Of a stretch of DNA of 64,000 nucleotides, positions 1 to 8,170 are shown one piece after another; positions within the stretch are counted from its first letter, which is position 1, and every line of letters starts with the position of its first letter. The DNA is from CAVXNP01 sp963763305 (GTDB taxonomy: Bacteria > Pseudomonadota > Gammaproteobacteria > Xanthomonadales > Rhodanobacteraceae). Below the pieces are notes generated by a model that searched no databases, was not told the origin of the DNA, and saw nothing but the letters and a program-made list of their open reading frames with translations. Location: assembly GCA_963763305.1 (NCBI GenBank), contig CAVXNP010000002.1:124001-188000 (forward strand). Reading direction: 5' to 3'. The position numbers and the translations under genes are program-made.

Positions 1-1
1 G

Positions 2-1494
2 CGCAACTGGGAGTGCTTCGACGCCATCCTCAAATCGCTGCGCGAGTTGAACGACGACGAGACCCTGCTGGTGCAGTCGGGCAAGCCGGTGGGCGTGTTC
101 CGCACCCACGCCGACGCCCCGCGCGTGCTCATCGCCAACTCCAACCTGGTGCCGGCCTGGGCCAACTGGGAGCACTTCAACGAGCTCGATAAGAAGGGCC
201 TGATGATGTACGGCCAGATGACCGCCGGCAGCTGGATCTACATCGGCTCGCAGGGCATCGTGCAGGGCACCTACGAAACCTTCGTGGAGATGGGCCGCCA
301 GCACTACGCCGGCAACCTCAGCGGCAAGTGGATCCTCACCGCCGGCCTGGGCGGCATGGGCGGCGCGCAGCCGCTGGCCGCCAGCCTGGCCGGCGCCTGC
401 AGCCTCACCATCGAGTGCCAGCAGAGCCGCATCGACATGCGCCTCAAGACCCGCTACGTGGACGAGCAGGCCACCGACCTGGACGACGCGCTGGCGCGCA
501 TCGAGAAGTACACCGAGGCCGGCGAAGCCAAGTCCATCGCGCTGCTGGGCAACGCCGCCGAGATCCTGCCCGAGCTGGTCAAGCGCGGCGTCAAGCCCGA
601 CGCGGTCACCGACCAGACCAGCGCGCACGACCCGGTCAACGGCTACCTGCCGCATCGGCTGGACGGTGGAGCAGTGGTTCGAGCGCCGCAAGGCCGACCC
701 CAACGGCACCCGCGACGCCGCCAAGCACTCCATGAAGCGTGCACGTGGAAGCCATGCTCGCCTTCCACGCCCAGGGCATCCCCACCTTCGACTACGGCAA
801 CAACATCCGCCAGATGGCCAAGGACGAAGGCTGCGCCAACGCCTTCGACTTCCCCGGCTTCGTGCCCGCCTACGTGCGCCCGCTGTTCTGCAAGGGCATC
901 GGCCCGTTCCGCTGGGTGGCGCTGTCCGGCGACCCGGAAGACATCTACAAGACCGACCAGAAGGTCAAGGAGCTGATCCCCGACGACAAGCACCTGCACA
1001 ACTGGCTGGACATGGCCAAGGAGCGCATCAGCTTCCAGGGGTTGCCGGCACGGATTTGCTGGGTGGGGCTGGGGCAGCGCGACAAGTTGGGGTTGGCGTT
1101 CAATGAGATGGTGCGGAAGGGGGAGTTGAAGGCGCCTGTTGTCATTGGGCGGGATCATCTGGATTCGGGGTCGGTGGCGTCACCGAATCGGGAGACGGAG
1201 GCGATGAAGGATGGGAGCGATGCGGTGTCGGATTGGCCGTTGCTGAATGCGATGTTGAATGTGGCGGGTGGGGCGACTTGGGTGTCGCTGCATCATGGGG
1301 GTGGGGTGGGGATGGGGTACAGCCAGCACTCGGGGGTGGTGATCGTTTGCGATGGCAGCGAGGCGGCGGACAAGCGGATTGGGCGGGTGTTGTGGAATGA
1401 TCCGGGGACTGGGGTGATGCGGCATGCGGATGCGGGGTATGAGGTGGCGGTGGAGTGCGCGAGAGAGCAAGGGTTGAAGTTGCCGATGGTTTGA
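2..1494 (+). pseudogene. hutU: urocanate hydratase, 5' partial, two frameshifts
   Basis: Urocanase converts urocanate to imidazolonepropionate in cytosolic histidine degradation, using tightly bound NAD+. The family signature is plain: the glycine-rich TAGLGGMGGAQPLAAS stretch, then YGNNIRQ and FCKGIGPFRW further on. The 5' end lies outside the window. Reading starts in frame 2, shifts at about base 653 (an extra C after GGCTACCTGCCG) and again at base 738 (an extra C after ATGAAG). Removing both Cs restores one continuous urocanase reading frame to the TGA at 1494. Two insertions 85 bases apart could be real inactivation or assembly/base-calling errors. From about base 1035 the codons turn to G- and T-ending ones (TTG, GGG, GCG, GAT), unlike the CTG/GCC-rich upstream part. 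Confidence 0.93.
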
Positions 1495-1502
1495 GGCATT
1501 AA

Positions 1503-1535
1503 GGAGGGCAGGGCGAAGTACCTGCCCTCCTTTTT
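1503..1535 (+). terminator. rho-independent terminator of hutU
   Basis: A perfect 10 bp stem (GGAGGGCAGG / CCTGCCCTCC) with an 8-base loop is followed directly by five T. It starts 8 bases after the hutU stop codon. Confidence 0.9.
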
Positions 1536-1554
1536 GGGTACAGGGAGGTTGCTA

Positions 1555-1905
1555 GTGGGTCAGCAAACAGGTTCAGAGCGGGCGCAGACCGCATTTTTCG
1601 TCAGCCTTTCCGCTCTTGGTGGATTGCTGGCCGTTCCGGCAGTCATCGGGTACATGGCCTACCTGCCCATCTCGGCATTGATGGCCGCGCTGGCCTGGCA
1701 CCTGTGGAGTCCTCCCGTTCGTCGTCCGTTCCTTGTCCTTGCGGCTGGGGCTTTGATCGCAGGGCTTCTGATCCACCTCATGCCTCACGCATCCAATGGG
1801 GGCGTAGGCGGCGCGGGTTTTGCGCTGTGCATGGCTGCGCTTGTTTGGCTAGGGTTCGGTTTATTCAAGTTGCGCAAGATGGAGGCGGGGCTTGCGGGCG
1901 GTTGA
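1555..1905 (+). CDS. small integral membrane protein of unknown function
   Basis: About 116 residues, rich in hydrophobic segments: roughly residues 14-35, 38-52, 58-76 and 86-105 read as membrane spans, followed by a basic tail. I chose the GTG at 1555 because AGGGAGG lies about 6 bases upstream. The longer start at 1534 would sit in the T-tract of the hutU terminator. I do not recognise the family. It lies between the hutU terminator and the first G4-box repeat, so it may be the edge of the accessory block. Codon use is less GC-biased than the core genes to the right. Confidence 0.55.
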   Translation: MGQQTGSERAQTAFFVSLSALGGLLAVPAVIGYMAYLPISALMAALAWHLWSPPVRRPFLVLAAGALIAGLLIHLMPHASNGGVGGAGFALCMAALVWLGFGLFKLRKMEAGLAGG

Positions 1906-1924
1906 TTCTTGGGGGTGAGGAGGC

Positions 1925-1961
1925 TTAATTGCCTCCGTCCCGTTTTTTTGTCCCGTTTTTT
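1925..1961. repeat. G4-box repeat R0 (single arm)
   Basis: TTAATTGCCTCCGTCCCG followed by T-runs matches, with one change, the right arm of the perfect palindrome at 6249-6296. It is the leftmost copy and lies just before the HEPN gene. Confidence 0.7.
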
Positions 1962-2001
1962 AGTACGTTCGTAGCGAAAGGGAAAGGGAGTGCAATGGCT
2001 T

Positions 2002-2520
2002 ATGGCGCGCGCGTTGGCGAAAGACCTACTTTTTGTGTCGAAATCGCCCAAAGAGCGGCTCGATTATCTCGCTGCAGGAGCCAGTCTCGTTGCTCGCACA
2101 GGTCTAGACCTCAGAAAGCTGCGGGCTAGGGCTGCAGCGGACAGGCTCGCGCTGGCCAGAGCGATCTTGAAGGAGGCATGGGGCCTCTACGACGGGGGAA
2201 GCCTTCGTCGGACCGTTGTGGGGCGGACGTATTACGCTATGTATCACGCTGCGCGCGCTGCTACATTTCTTTCTTACGGAGGTGACGATCATGAAAGTCA
2301 CACCGTGCTGCCTTCGAAACTTCCTGTTGACTTTCCCGACCGAAATCGGTGGCAAAACGTACTGAAGAATGCGCGCTTAGAGCGCAATCGCGCCGATTAC
2401 GATCCGTACCCGCGTCGCGATGACGAGTTTCAATATATTGCTGAGACAATGTTGCCAGAAGCTAATGATTTCGTCGCTCTTGCGCGAAAGTATGTCAGAG
2501 ATCAGTCGAGGAGTGATTAA
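2002..2520 (+). CDS. HEPN-domain protein (UPF0332-like)
   Basis: About 172 residues, nearly all one alpha-helical HEPN domain. The family marks are GRTYYAMYHAARA (helix with the invariant Tyr and Ala) and, near the C-terminus, LERNRADYDPYP at the place of the Rx4-6H ribonuclease motif. The usual His is replaced here by ADY, as in UPF0332-type HEPN proteins, so nuclease activity is uncertain. HEPN proteins are commonly RNA-cleaving toxins or partners in defence and toxin-antitoxin units. The stop codon overlaps the start of the downstream ATPase (TAATG), which implies translational coupling. The start is uncertain: ATG 2002 has AGGGAG 12 bases upstream, and a GTG at 1990 is possible. Codon use is markedly AT-richer than the flanks, a sign of transfer. 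Confidence 0.8.
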   Translation: MARALAKDLLFVSKSPKERLDYLAAGASLVARTGLDLRKLRARAAADRLALARAILKEAWGLYDGGSLRRTVVGRTYYAMYHAARAATFLSYGGDDHESHTVLPSKLPVDFPDRNRWQNVLKNARLERNRADYDPYPRRDDEFQYIAETMLPEANDFVALARKYVRDQSRSD

Positions 2521-4169
2521 TGGCGATAGATGCCACGGTTAGGCAGTTGGTAGAGCGCGAATTCGCTTCTGCCGGACTGAGGCCTGTCTCTATACAGATT
2601 CGAAGTTTTCCTGGTGAAACTATCGCGATCGTAGAGGTTGATGCTAACTACGAAAGGGCGCTATCTGTCGCCCAGATGCTCGATGGAAAAATCGAAAATG
2701 GATTTGTTACGGTCAGGCAAGTTGCACCTAAGGCGCCAAAAAAGCAACTTGGTGGCTCCGTTAAGGATGTTCATGACGAGCGGGTCGCGACCCTGCTTGA
2801 GCTACTGAGTGCGAGATCCCGCACGTCGGAGACACAGCCTAGTTTGCGTTTCGTAAAAGATGTCGATGAAAGGCTCAATCTCGCTGTTTCGGCAAGACAT
2901 CAGCTCATCTTCGGGCGGCGCGGAGTGGGCAAGACGTCGCTATTACTTGAAGCGAAGCGGATGCTGGAACAAGGGGGCGCCTTGGTTCTATGGGTAAATA
3001 TGCATCCGATGCGAACGCTGGACGCAGGTCGAGCCTTCTTGACCATAGTGATGAGGCTATGTGATTTGATGATCGGGGCTCATCAAAGTGGGAAGGTTTT
3101 GTCGTCAGGCCTGCAGCTAATTTCCATTGCTAGGTCGAAGATTGAAGAGCGTGTTTTTGCTAGCGATATTGCATACGAGGAGGCTTCGGCACTAGTCCCA
3201 ATAGTTCAGCAGGCGGTTTCTCGATTCTGTGTTGAGACAAGCGTGCAGCTTTATGTCTTTCTGGATGACGTTCATTACATGAACGTGCAGCAAGTTCCTC
3301 TGTTGTTGGATTTGCTACACGGCATAACTCGTGATAATCCGGTTTGGCTAAAGGTGGCGGGAATCCAGCATCAAACGCGCTGGTTCATTCCTAATCCGCC
3401 CACCGGCCTCCAGACGGGACATGACGCTACTATTATTAACCTTGACGTCACGCTAGAGCATCCCGAGCGTGCCAGTAAGTTCTTGCTTGATGTTCTAAAA
3501 GGGTACGTCGAGGAGTGTAACGCTTTGCCGCTCGGCCGCGTCATAAGTTCTGCTGCTTTAGAGCGGCTAGTGTTGGCATCGGGCGGTGTGCCCCGCGACT
3601 TCCTTACGTTGTGCGCATCTTCAATTCAGACGGCTCGTCAGCGCTCTAAAGCATCTGCTGTAGGCGTTCAGGACGTAAACAACGCAGCGGGTGTTGCGGG
3701 GCAGACAAAGCTCCAAGAGCTAGAAGATGATGCCGCAGCCGTCGCTGGCAGATCCGCAATTCTTATCAATGCTCTTAATTCGTTGCGAGCTTTTCTTCTC
3801 TCTGAAAAGCAAATCACGTTTTTTCGCGTGGATTTCAGGGATAAGGAGGTTCGGGGTCAGGAGTATAGAGTGCTTCAGGCTTTGGCGGACCTTCGTATGC
3901 TCCATTTGATAAATGCGAGCCTTTCTGATCCTCAGCAGGCGGGGCAGCGGTCGGAAGTGTATTTGCTTGACCTAAGTCAATATTCTGGATCTCGATTAAA
4001 GCAGCGCCTTCGGGTGCTTGATTTCGAGCACGGGCATATGGTGTTGAAGAGGACCCGGAGTACAGAGCCTCCGAAGGTAGGGGATACAGTTCTTAGACTT
4101 GTCGCTCTTCTTCGACAAGGGCCCGTGTTTTCACTTGATGCGATCGATGTGGCTGATGTGGTGATATAA
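2520..4169 (+). CDS. P-loop ATPase coupled to the HEPN gene
   Basis: A 549-residue protein. Residues 1-80 form a separate N-terminal region. A P-loop NTPase core follows with Walker A GRRGVGKTS (about 132-140), Walker B YVFLDD (about 245-250) and a GGVPRDFL sensor-2-like motif (about 355-362). This is the layout of Orc1/Cdc6-like and STAND-type ATPases. The last 170 residues look like a winged-helix or helical effector region, which I cannot assign. It overlaps the HEPN stop by one base and is surely co-expressed with it. An ATPase that senses or loads a HEPN effector is a plausible reading, but this is inference. The 3' half is AT-rich for this genome, and repeat R1 starts 28 bases after the stop. 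Confidence 0.85.
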   Translation: MAIDATVRQLVEREFASAGLRPVSIQIRSFPGETIAIVEVDANYERALSVAQMLDGKIENGFVTVRQVAPKAPKKQLGGSVKDVHDERVATLLELLSARSRTSETQPSLRFVKDVDERLNLAVSARHQLIFGRRGVGKTSLLLEAKRMLEQGGALVLWVNMHPMRTLDAGRAFLTIVMRLCDLMIGAHQSGKVLSSGLQLISIARSKIEERVFASDIAYEEASALVPIVQQAVSRFCVETSVQLYVFLDDVHYMNVQQVPLLLDLLHGITRDNPVWLKVAGIQHQTRWFIPNPPTGLQTGHDATIINLDVTLEHPERASKFLLDVLKGYVEECNALPLGRVISSAALERLVLASGGVPRDFLTLCASSIQTARQRSKASAVGVQDVNNAAGVAGQTKLQELEDDAAAVAGRSAILINALNSLRAFLLSEKQITFFRVDFRDKEVRGQEYRVLQALADLRMLHLINASLSDPQQAGQRSEVYLLDLSQYSGSRLKQRLRVLDFEHGHMVLKRTRSTEPPKVGDTVLRLVALLRQGPVFSLDAIDVADVVI

Positions 4170-4196
4170 GCACGGCTATGAGTGGAATCTATTCGG

Positions 4197-4222
4197 TCAA
4201 AAAAGGGGTCAGGTTCATTAAG
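4197..4222. repeat. G4-box repeat R1 (single arm)
   Basis: TCAAAAAAGGGGTCAGGTTC and the following ATTAA match the main word of the family, GGGGTCAGGTTCATT. No second arm is seen. It closes the HEPN-ATPase module. Confidence 0.75.
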
Positions 4223-4378
4223 CGTTCCGGAGCAAATGCGCTAAAGACAGTTCCTTGAGAGGATAGCCACCAAGTCCACGTTCTTGAAAGGAAGTGGCAC
4301 AGCAGGGAGAGTTTTGGCGTTGGCGGTTAGCCGTTGTTCCAAGTCCTTTGACTCGCACCTCGAGGAGTTAGGCAGCTG

Positions 4379-4648
4379 ATGTGTGGATACTGCATTGAAG
4401 GCGCGGCGATAAGCTCCCGGCTGGTTTCTCTACAGCACGAGGCAACCACTGAGACTGACCCGCTGATCCTCTGGTGCTACATGCAGGACGCCTCCAACTG
4501 GGCGGCATCTGTCAGGGAATGGCCGGATGCGATGGGCGAAGCAGCGGGGGGAAAAATGGGGTCAGGTTCATTTTTCTCTGGCCGTAAGTGCAACCAAAAC
4601 GATGTAGGGGGGTCAGTTCATTTGTTTTCTCTAAGGAAGTGGACCTGA
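4379..4648 (+). CDS. doubtful small ORF running into repeats
   Basis: An 89-codon frame starts after GAGGAGTTAGG and reads MCGYCIEGAAISSRLVSLQ at its N-terminus. The first 58 codons look protein-like. The rest is translated repeat (R2 and R3), ending in the second repeat. I do not recognise it. It may be a truncated cargo gene whose natural end was replaced by repeat sequence, or no gene at all. Confidence 0.25.
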   Translation: MCGYCIEGAAISSRLVSLQHEATTETDPLILWCYMQDASNWAASVREWPDAMGEAAGGKMGSGSFFSGRKCNQNDVGGSVHLFSLRKWT

Positions 4649-4651
4649 CCC
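4552..4651. repeat. G4-box repeats R2 and R3
   Basis: Two adjacent copies. R2 (4552-4577) is AAAAATGGGGTCAGGTTCAT followed by T-rich sequence. R3 (4606-4651) has a left arm GGGGGTCAGTTCATTTG and an inverted right arm GTGGACCTGACCC. They lie 49 bases upstream of the next gene. Confidence 0.75.
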
Positions 4652-4699
4652 TGTTCGCAAGCGGCGCTAAAGAGAAACTTTGCTGATCGAGGGGGTAGG

Positions 4700-5254
4700 G
4701 TGAAGGGATTACTCGCATGGAGCCTACTTGTGTTTGCCGGGGGCTTGCTTGCGCAAGAGCACCCCGCCCCAGGGCCGGATGGCACCTGGGTTGTGGAGCA
4801 GCGAGTGGGTCTGCTCCAGTCCCTTCCGGCCAGATGCATCGCTTTGGAGACGGACGGGGGCACGGCCACGATCGTGCTTCCTCTGCAGGAGCTTGAGGAT
4901 CTGGCTGCCCAGGACGCCGGTACTCAGAACACCATCCACGTTGTGTTGAGCGAGCATGGGCCATCCAAGCCGATCCTGTACCCACGAAGTGCCCGCGCGC
5001 TTCTGAAGCTGGTACAGCCCGAGCGTGATGGACGCGGGTGTCGGCTTGTGCAAAAGAGCCAAATCCCGGGGACGCTCACAGTGCTCATCGCAGGGTTGCT
5101 CGAAGAAGGGCATGCTGTGGTGTACACGCACCATTTGAACCTCGCCGAGCCCGCGATGGTCGTTCGCCACGTGACCAGTGAGATCTTTGGTTACGACGAG
5201 CTTGTTCTGCTTGACGGTGCGATTGTCCTGCACTGTCCTCTGTGGATACGCTGA
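4700..5254 (+). CDS. secreted protein of unknown function, paralogue 1
   Basis: 184 residues starting at GTG 4700 after GAGGGGG. A signal peptide is clear: MKGLLAWSLLVFAGGLLAQ then EHPAPGPDG. The mature part has conserved cysteines in ARCIALE, GRGCRLV and a terminal LHCPLWIR. The family is unknown to me. A close paralogue lies at 7400-7954 and shares most residues, the same ending and the same leader context (CTGATCGAGGGG-TAGGGTGAA), so the duplicated unit includes the ribosome site. It is the only gene between repeats R3 and R4. An envelope or periplasmic role is inferred from the signal peptide only. Confidence 0.75.
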   Translation: MKGLLAWSLLVFAGGLLAQEHPAPGPDGTWVVEQRVGLLQSLPARCIALETDGGTATIVLPLQELEDLAAQDAGTQNTIHVVLSEHGPSKPILYPRSARALLKLVQPERDGRGCRLVQKSQIPGTLTVLIAGLLEEGHAVVYTHHLNLAEPAMVVRHVTSEIFGYDELVLLDGAIVLHCPLWIR

Positions 5255-5313
5255 GCAGAGAGCGGAGTCGAAGGCAGGGGGCGTCGGAAAAACGACGAGA
5301 AAAGAGGTGCAGC

Positions 5314-5358
5314 AATAACGGGGTCAGAGCCCCTTCCTTTAAGCTGACGGAGATCTAG
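5314..5358. repeat. 45 bp exact direct repeat, copy 1 (R4)
   Basis: The segment from AATAACGGGGTCAGAGCCCC to GACGGAGATCTAG is identical over 45 bases to 10871-10915. It is a variant of the G4-box family with the word GGGGTCAGAGCCCC. It separates paralogue 1 from the IS5 remnant. Confidence 0.9.
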
Positions 5359-6248
5359 GGATGGTCTGATCAATCGCCGCGCAACCACTCACGCGCGCCA
5401 TTGATCCCCGTCAGAGCGAAAAAACGCTCACCTCGACGGCGCAATGCCGCCTCATTTGCTCCGCAGCTGGCCCCTTTGGGCCACTGCGGGCGCAGTGACC
5501 CTATCTCGGCTGCAACAGCGCCCCGCGCGCCATCCACAGGTTGACCAGTGCGAACAGCGTCGTGACCTGCGCTCCGTTCTTGGCCAAGCCCTTGTAGCGG
5601 ACCTTGATGTAGCCGAACTGCCGCTTCAGCACCCGGAACGGATGCTCCACCACCGCGCGTATCGAGGCCTTGGCGTGTTCCAGCTGCTCGGTAATCTCGC
5701 GCAGCTTGTCATCCTCGATCGCCTTCACCACGCTGCGCTTGGCCGCGATCCAGAACCGGCGGCCCCGCTTGGGCGCCCGCTTCTGAGCGCCGATGTAGCC
5801 GGCATCGCCGAACACGTGCCGCTCCTTGCCGTGCAGCAGGTTCTCCACCTCGGTCACGTCCGCCACGTTCGCTGCCGTGCTCACCACCGAATGCACCAGC
5901 CCCGTGCGCTCGTCCACACCGATGTGCGCCTTCATCCCGAAGTACCACTGCTTGCCCTTCTTCGTCTGGTGCATCTCGGGGTCGCGCGCCTTGGCCTTGT
6001 TCTTGGTCGACGGCGGCGCCGCGATGATCGTCGCGTCCACGATCGTGCCTTGCGACAACTTCATGCCGTGCTCTTTGAGGTGCCTGTTCACTGCGCGAAC
6101 AGCTGTCGGCCAGGTCATGCTTCTCCAGCAGGTGCCGGAACTTGCACACCGTCGTCTCGTCCGGCGCCGGCTCCTGTCCCAGGTCGATGCCGACGAACCG
6201 GCGCATCGCGACCGAGTCGTACAGCGCCTCTTCCACCGCCGGTCCAAT
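5359..6248 (-). mobile_element. IS5-family insertion sequence remnant
   Basis: This interval between repeats R4 and R5 holds a decayed IS5-family transposase on the minus strand plus about 140 bases of downstream noncoding sequence. The 5' third of the transposase and the upstream end are absent, and the break is at the edge of repeat R5. No complete pair of terminal inverted repeats or target duplication is visible. Confidence 0.8.
5501..6248 (-). pseudogene. IS5-family DDE transposase, truncated and frameshifted
   Basis: The C-terminal two thirds of an IS5-type transposase. The DDE landmarks are present: GTIVDATIIAAPPSTKNKA, VFGDAGYIGA and the signature VEHPFRVLKRQFGY. The N-terminal part (EEALYDSVAMRRFVGIDLG) is in another frame. 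Restoring LADQLFAAVNRHL needs two single-base additions, near 6104 and 6094, so the frame is broken twice. The usual first 70 or so residues are missing, and coding similarity ends at 6248 where repeat R5 begins. It is not functional. Confidence 0.88.
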
Positions 6249-6296
6249 AAAGGGGACGGAGGCAATTAAGTTGGGATAATTGCCTCCGTCCCCTTT
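6249..6296. repeat. G4-box repeat R5, perfect 20 bp palindrome
   Basis: Left arm AAAGGGGACGGAGGCAATTA (6249-6268) and right arm 6277-6296 are perfect inverted copies with an 8-base loop. This is the best preserved member of the family and defines its two-arm structure. Confidence 0.95.
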
Positions 6297-6330
6297 GGCG
6301 ACACTGGCCCCAGAATTTGACACGGATCGA

Positions 6331-6363
6331 GAGAGAGCCCGTTTTCTTGGGTTCTCTCTCTCT
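6331..6363. terminator. hairpin after the lipoprotein gene
   Basis: GAGAGAGCCC and GGGTTCTCTCTC can pair around GTTTTCTT. It lies a few bases beyond the stop of the minus-strand lipoprotein gene. There is no strong T-run on the minus side, so it is only a probable terminator. Confidence 0.45.
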
Positions 6364-6371
6364 TGCAATGG

Positions 6372-6983
6372 TTAATTCACGGGTACGCCGTCTTCCGGAT
6401 TGAGTGTCAGCTCAGCACGCTGGTCAGGTCGCTTCGCCTCCCAGTCCTCCATCGCTGCCACGCGGGCTTTCTCTGTGCGCGCAGCGTTTGCTTTGTCCCA
6501 TGCAAATGCTTCTGCGTTGGGCTGTACGAACTTACTCCTGGAGATCCAGCTTCTGAATGCTCGGTTTTGGACGGTGTAATCGGAAGGCCCGGATCTGCGA
6601 AGAGGCCGCATTTGGAAGCCACGTCCGTAGATGAAACGAAGCAGGACGTAATAGCGCTTGCCAGGTTCCACATTCGCCTTAAGGACATGAGAAATCTTGA
6701 CGTTGTTGGCAACGAAGAAGTGCTGGCCGGGTGCTACCAATTGGACGAGCTTACTGTGAGGCCCCATGAGGCCGTAAAAGGCGGGAGCGCCGGGAGCGGT
6801 GTCGAAGAGCGCGGTGGCCACGGCTGCCTCGACGGCATTTGCGGGTTGAAGAAATACGATCTGCGCCTTGTCCGGCGGTGGTGCACTTAGCTGCTGGACC
6901 GGCGCTGCCTCCCACAACGGCGCGCGCGCGCAACCGGCAAGCAAGAAGGAACTCACAGCCAATATCCGTATGCCTAGTTTCAT
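6372..6983 (-). CDS. lipoprotein of unknown function (DUF2846-like)
   Basis: 203 residues. The N-terminus MKLGIRILAVSSFLLAGC is a lipoprotein signal peptide with lipobox LAGC, so the protein should be anchored in the envelope. The body (KAQIVFLQPANA, then APGQHFFVANN and VEPGKRYYVLLRF) follows the pattern of small beta-rich DUF2846-type lipoproteins, where a ligand-like or surface value is reported in a VxPGxHxF motif. The tail is charged and probably helical. It is the only gene between R5 and R6. The function is unknown. Confidence 0.75.
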   Translation of the reverse strand: MKLGIRILAVSSFLLAGCARAPLWEAAPVQQLSAPPPDKAQIVFLQPANAVEAAVATALFDTAPGAPAFYGLMGPHSKLVQLVAPGQHFFVANNVKISHVLKANVEPGKRYYVLLRFIYGRGFQMRPLRRSGPSDYTVQNRAFRSWISRSKFVQPNAEAFAWDKANAARTEKARVAAMEDWEAKRPDQRAELTLNPEDGVPVN

Positions 6984-7047
6984 TGTCTCCCCCGCCCATC
7001 CTTGATAAACGGGCTTATCGTAGCGTCAGGCGGCCCTCCGGACCAGT

Positions 7048-7096
7048 AAAAGGGGACGTGGCAAATCAAGGCGCGTTGATGGGCCATGTTCCCTCT
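7048..7096. repeat. G4-box repeat R6 (imperfect two-arm)
   Basis: Left arm AAAAGGGGACGTGGCAAATC and right arm GATGGGCCATGTTCCCT pair imperfectly around GCGCG. Confidence 0.75.
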
Positions 7097-7135
7097 TCCT
7101 CTGGGGCACCGAAGCATTTGGCCAGGCCGAGAAGC

Positions 7136-7228
7136 AAAGGGGGGCGTGGCGAACCAAATCATCGCCCGTGGCCTTCCCGCGAGGGAAGGCCGCAGTCCGG
7201 GCTTGATTGGCCAGGTCCGCTTTGTTCC
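7136..7228. repeat. G4-box repeat R7 with internal hairpin
   Basis: Left arm AAAGGGGGGCGTGGCGAACC and right arm GATTGGCCAGGTCCGCTTT pair imperfectly. The loop carries its own 9 bp hairpin GGCCTTCCC / GGGAAGGCC at 7170-7191. Confidence 0.65.
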
Positions 7229-7236
7229 GGGCGAGG

Positions 7237-7329
7237 TTACCGGCCGCTCGAAAGCTTCTTCATCAGCCGGTAGGTGAACTCGACCGTCTGGTAGAAATTG
7301 TCGATCTTGTTGCGCTCGTCGCGGCCATG
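7237..7329 (-). pseudogene. C-terminal relic of an M20-type peptidase
   Basis: On the minus strand, HGRDERNKIDNFYQTVEFTY followed by RLMKKLSSGR and TAA reads as the last 30 residues of an M20-family metallopeptidase, whose C-termini carry an HGxDER motif with metal-binding His and then a helical end. Nothing of the rest of the gene is present: similarity stops at about 7329, six bases before repeat R8. It is too short for routine gene finding and is clearly a relic. Confidence 0.7.
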
Positions 7330-7334
7330 CATAC

Positions 7335-7366
7335 GCAAAAAAGGGGACGGAGGTAATTAAATTGCC
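7335..7366. repeat. G4-box repeat R8
   Basis: CAAAAAAGGGGACGGAGGTA followed by ATTAAATTGCC. The word is a one-base variant of the R5 arm. It separates the peptidase relic from paralogue 2. Confidence 0.75.
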
Positions 7367-7399
7367 ACCAAGCAAAAACATCCTGATCGAGGGGATAGG

Positions 7400-7954
7400 G
7401 TGAAACGAATGCTCGCGTTGGCGTTGCTTGCTTTCGCCGGGGGCTCACCGGCTCAGGAGCACCCAGCGCCGGGACCGGATGGCACTTGGGTCGTCGAGGA
7501 GCGCGTGAGTCTACTCTCGTCCGCCCCGGCCAGTTGCATCGCGTTGGAAGCGGAGAACGGTGCGGCGACCATCGTGTTGCCTCTGCAGGAGATCGAGGAG
7601 CTGGCGGCCCGTGACGCCGACAGGCCCGACATCATCCACGTCGTTCTGGTCGATGGTCCGCCCACCAAGCCAATGCTGTACCCGCGGAGTGCCCGCGCGC
7701 TTCTGAAGCTCGTTCAGCCCGAGCGTGATGTGCGGGGGTGTCGGCGGGTGCAACTGGATCGGGCCCCCTCGATTGTGAACGGACTCATCGGGGGCTTGCT
7801 GGAGGAAGGGCATGCGGCCGTATACACGCATCATTTGAACCTCGCCGAGCCCGCGCTCGTCGTTCGCCATGTCACCAGCAAGATCTTTGGTTATGACGTG
7901 CTGGTCCTGCTTGACGGCACCCTGGTTCTGCACTGTCCGCTGTGGATCAGTTGA
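7400..7954 (+). CDS. secreted protein of unknown function, paralogue 2
   Basis: 184 residues, the same length as the protein at 4700-5254. The signal peptide is MKRMLALALLAFAGGSPAQ, then EHPAPGPDGTWVVEERV. Shared blocks include LYPRSARALLKLVQPERD, THHLNLAEPA and the C-terminal VLHCPLWIS, with the three conserved cysteines kept. The start is GTG after CTGATCGAGGGGATAGG, again shared with the paralogue. Both copies keep open frames, so both are likely under selection. The function is unknown. It sits alone between R8 and R9. Confidence 0.75.
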   Translation: MKRMLALALLAFAGGSPAQEHPAPGPDGTWVVEERVSLLSSAPASCIALEAENGAATIVLPLQEIEELAARDADRPDIIHVVLVDGPPTKPMLYPRSARALLKLVQPERDVRGCRRVQLDRAPSIVNGLIGGLLEEGHAAVYTHHLNLAEPALVVRHVTSKIFGYDVLVLLDGTLVLHCPLWIS

Positions 7955-7983
7955 GCGGGCAAGGCGTTTGCGACAGCTAGGGG

Positions 7984-8079
7984 CTAACGGGGTTAGGGCC
8001 CCGGGTTGTGAAAATTAGACTCCAAAAAACGGGGCCAGGTTCACTTATCGCCTCTCGGGAATTGAGCCTGACGCCGTTC
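7984..8079. repeat. G4-box repeat R9 plus degenerate copy
   Basis: CTAACGGGGTTAGGGCCCC (from 7984) is a degenerate relative of the 45 bp repeat. From 8024, AAAAAACGGGGCCAGGTTCA pairs imperfectly with TTGAGCCTGACGCCGTTC (8062-8079). Confidence 0.65.
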
Positions 8080-8170
8080 CAACGGCGGCAATCCGCGTAG
8101 TCACGACAGCGCGGTGCGCTTGAGCTAGCCTGCGGACGTGGGGCCTGGCCTACGAAGCGGAAGGAACTGG

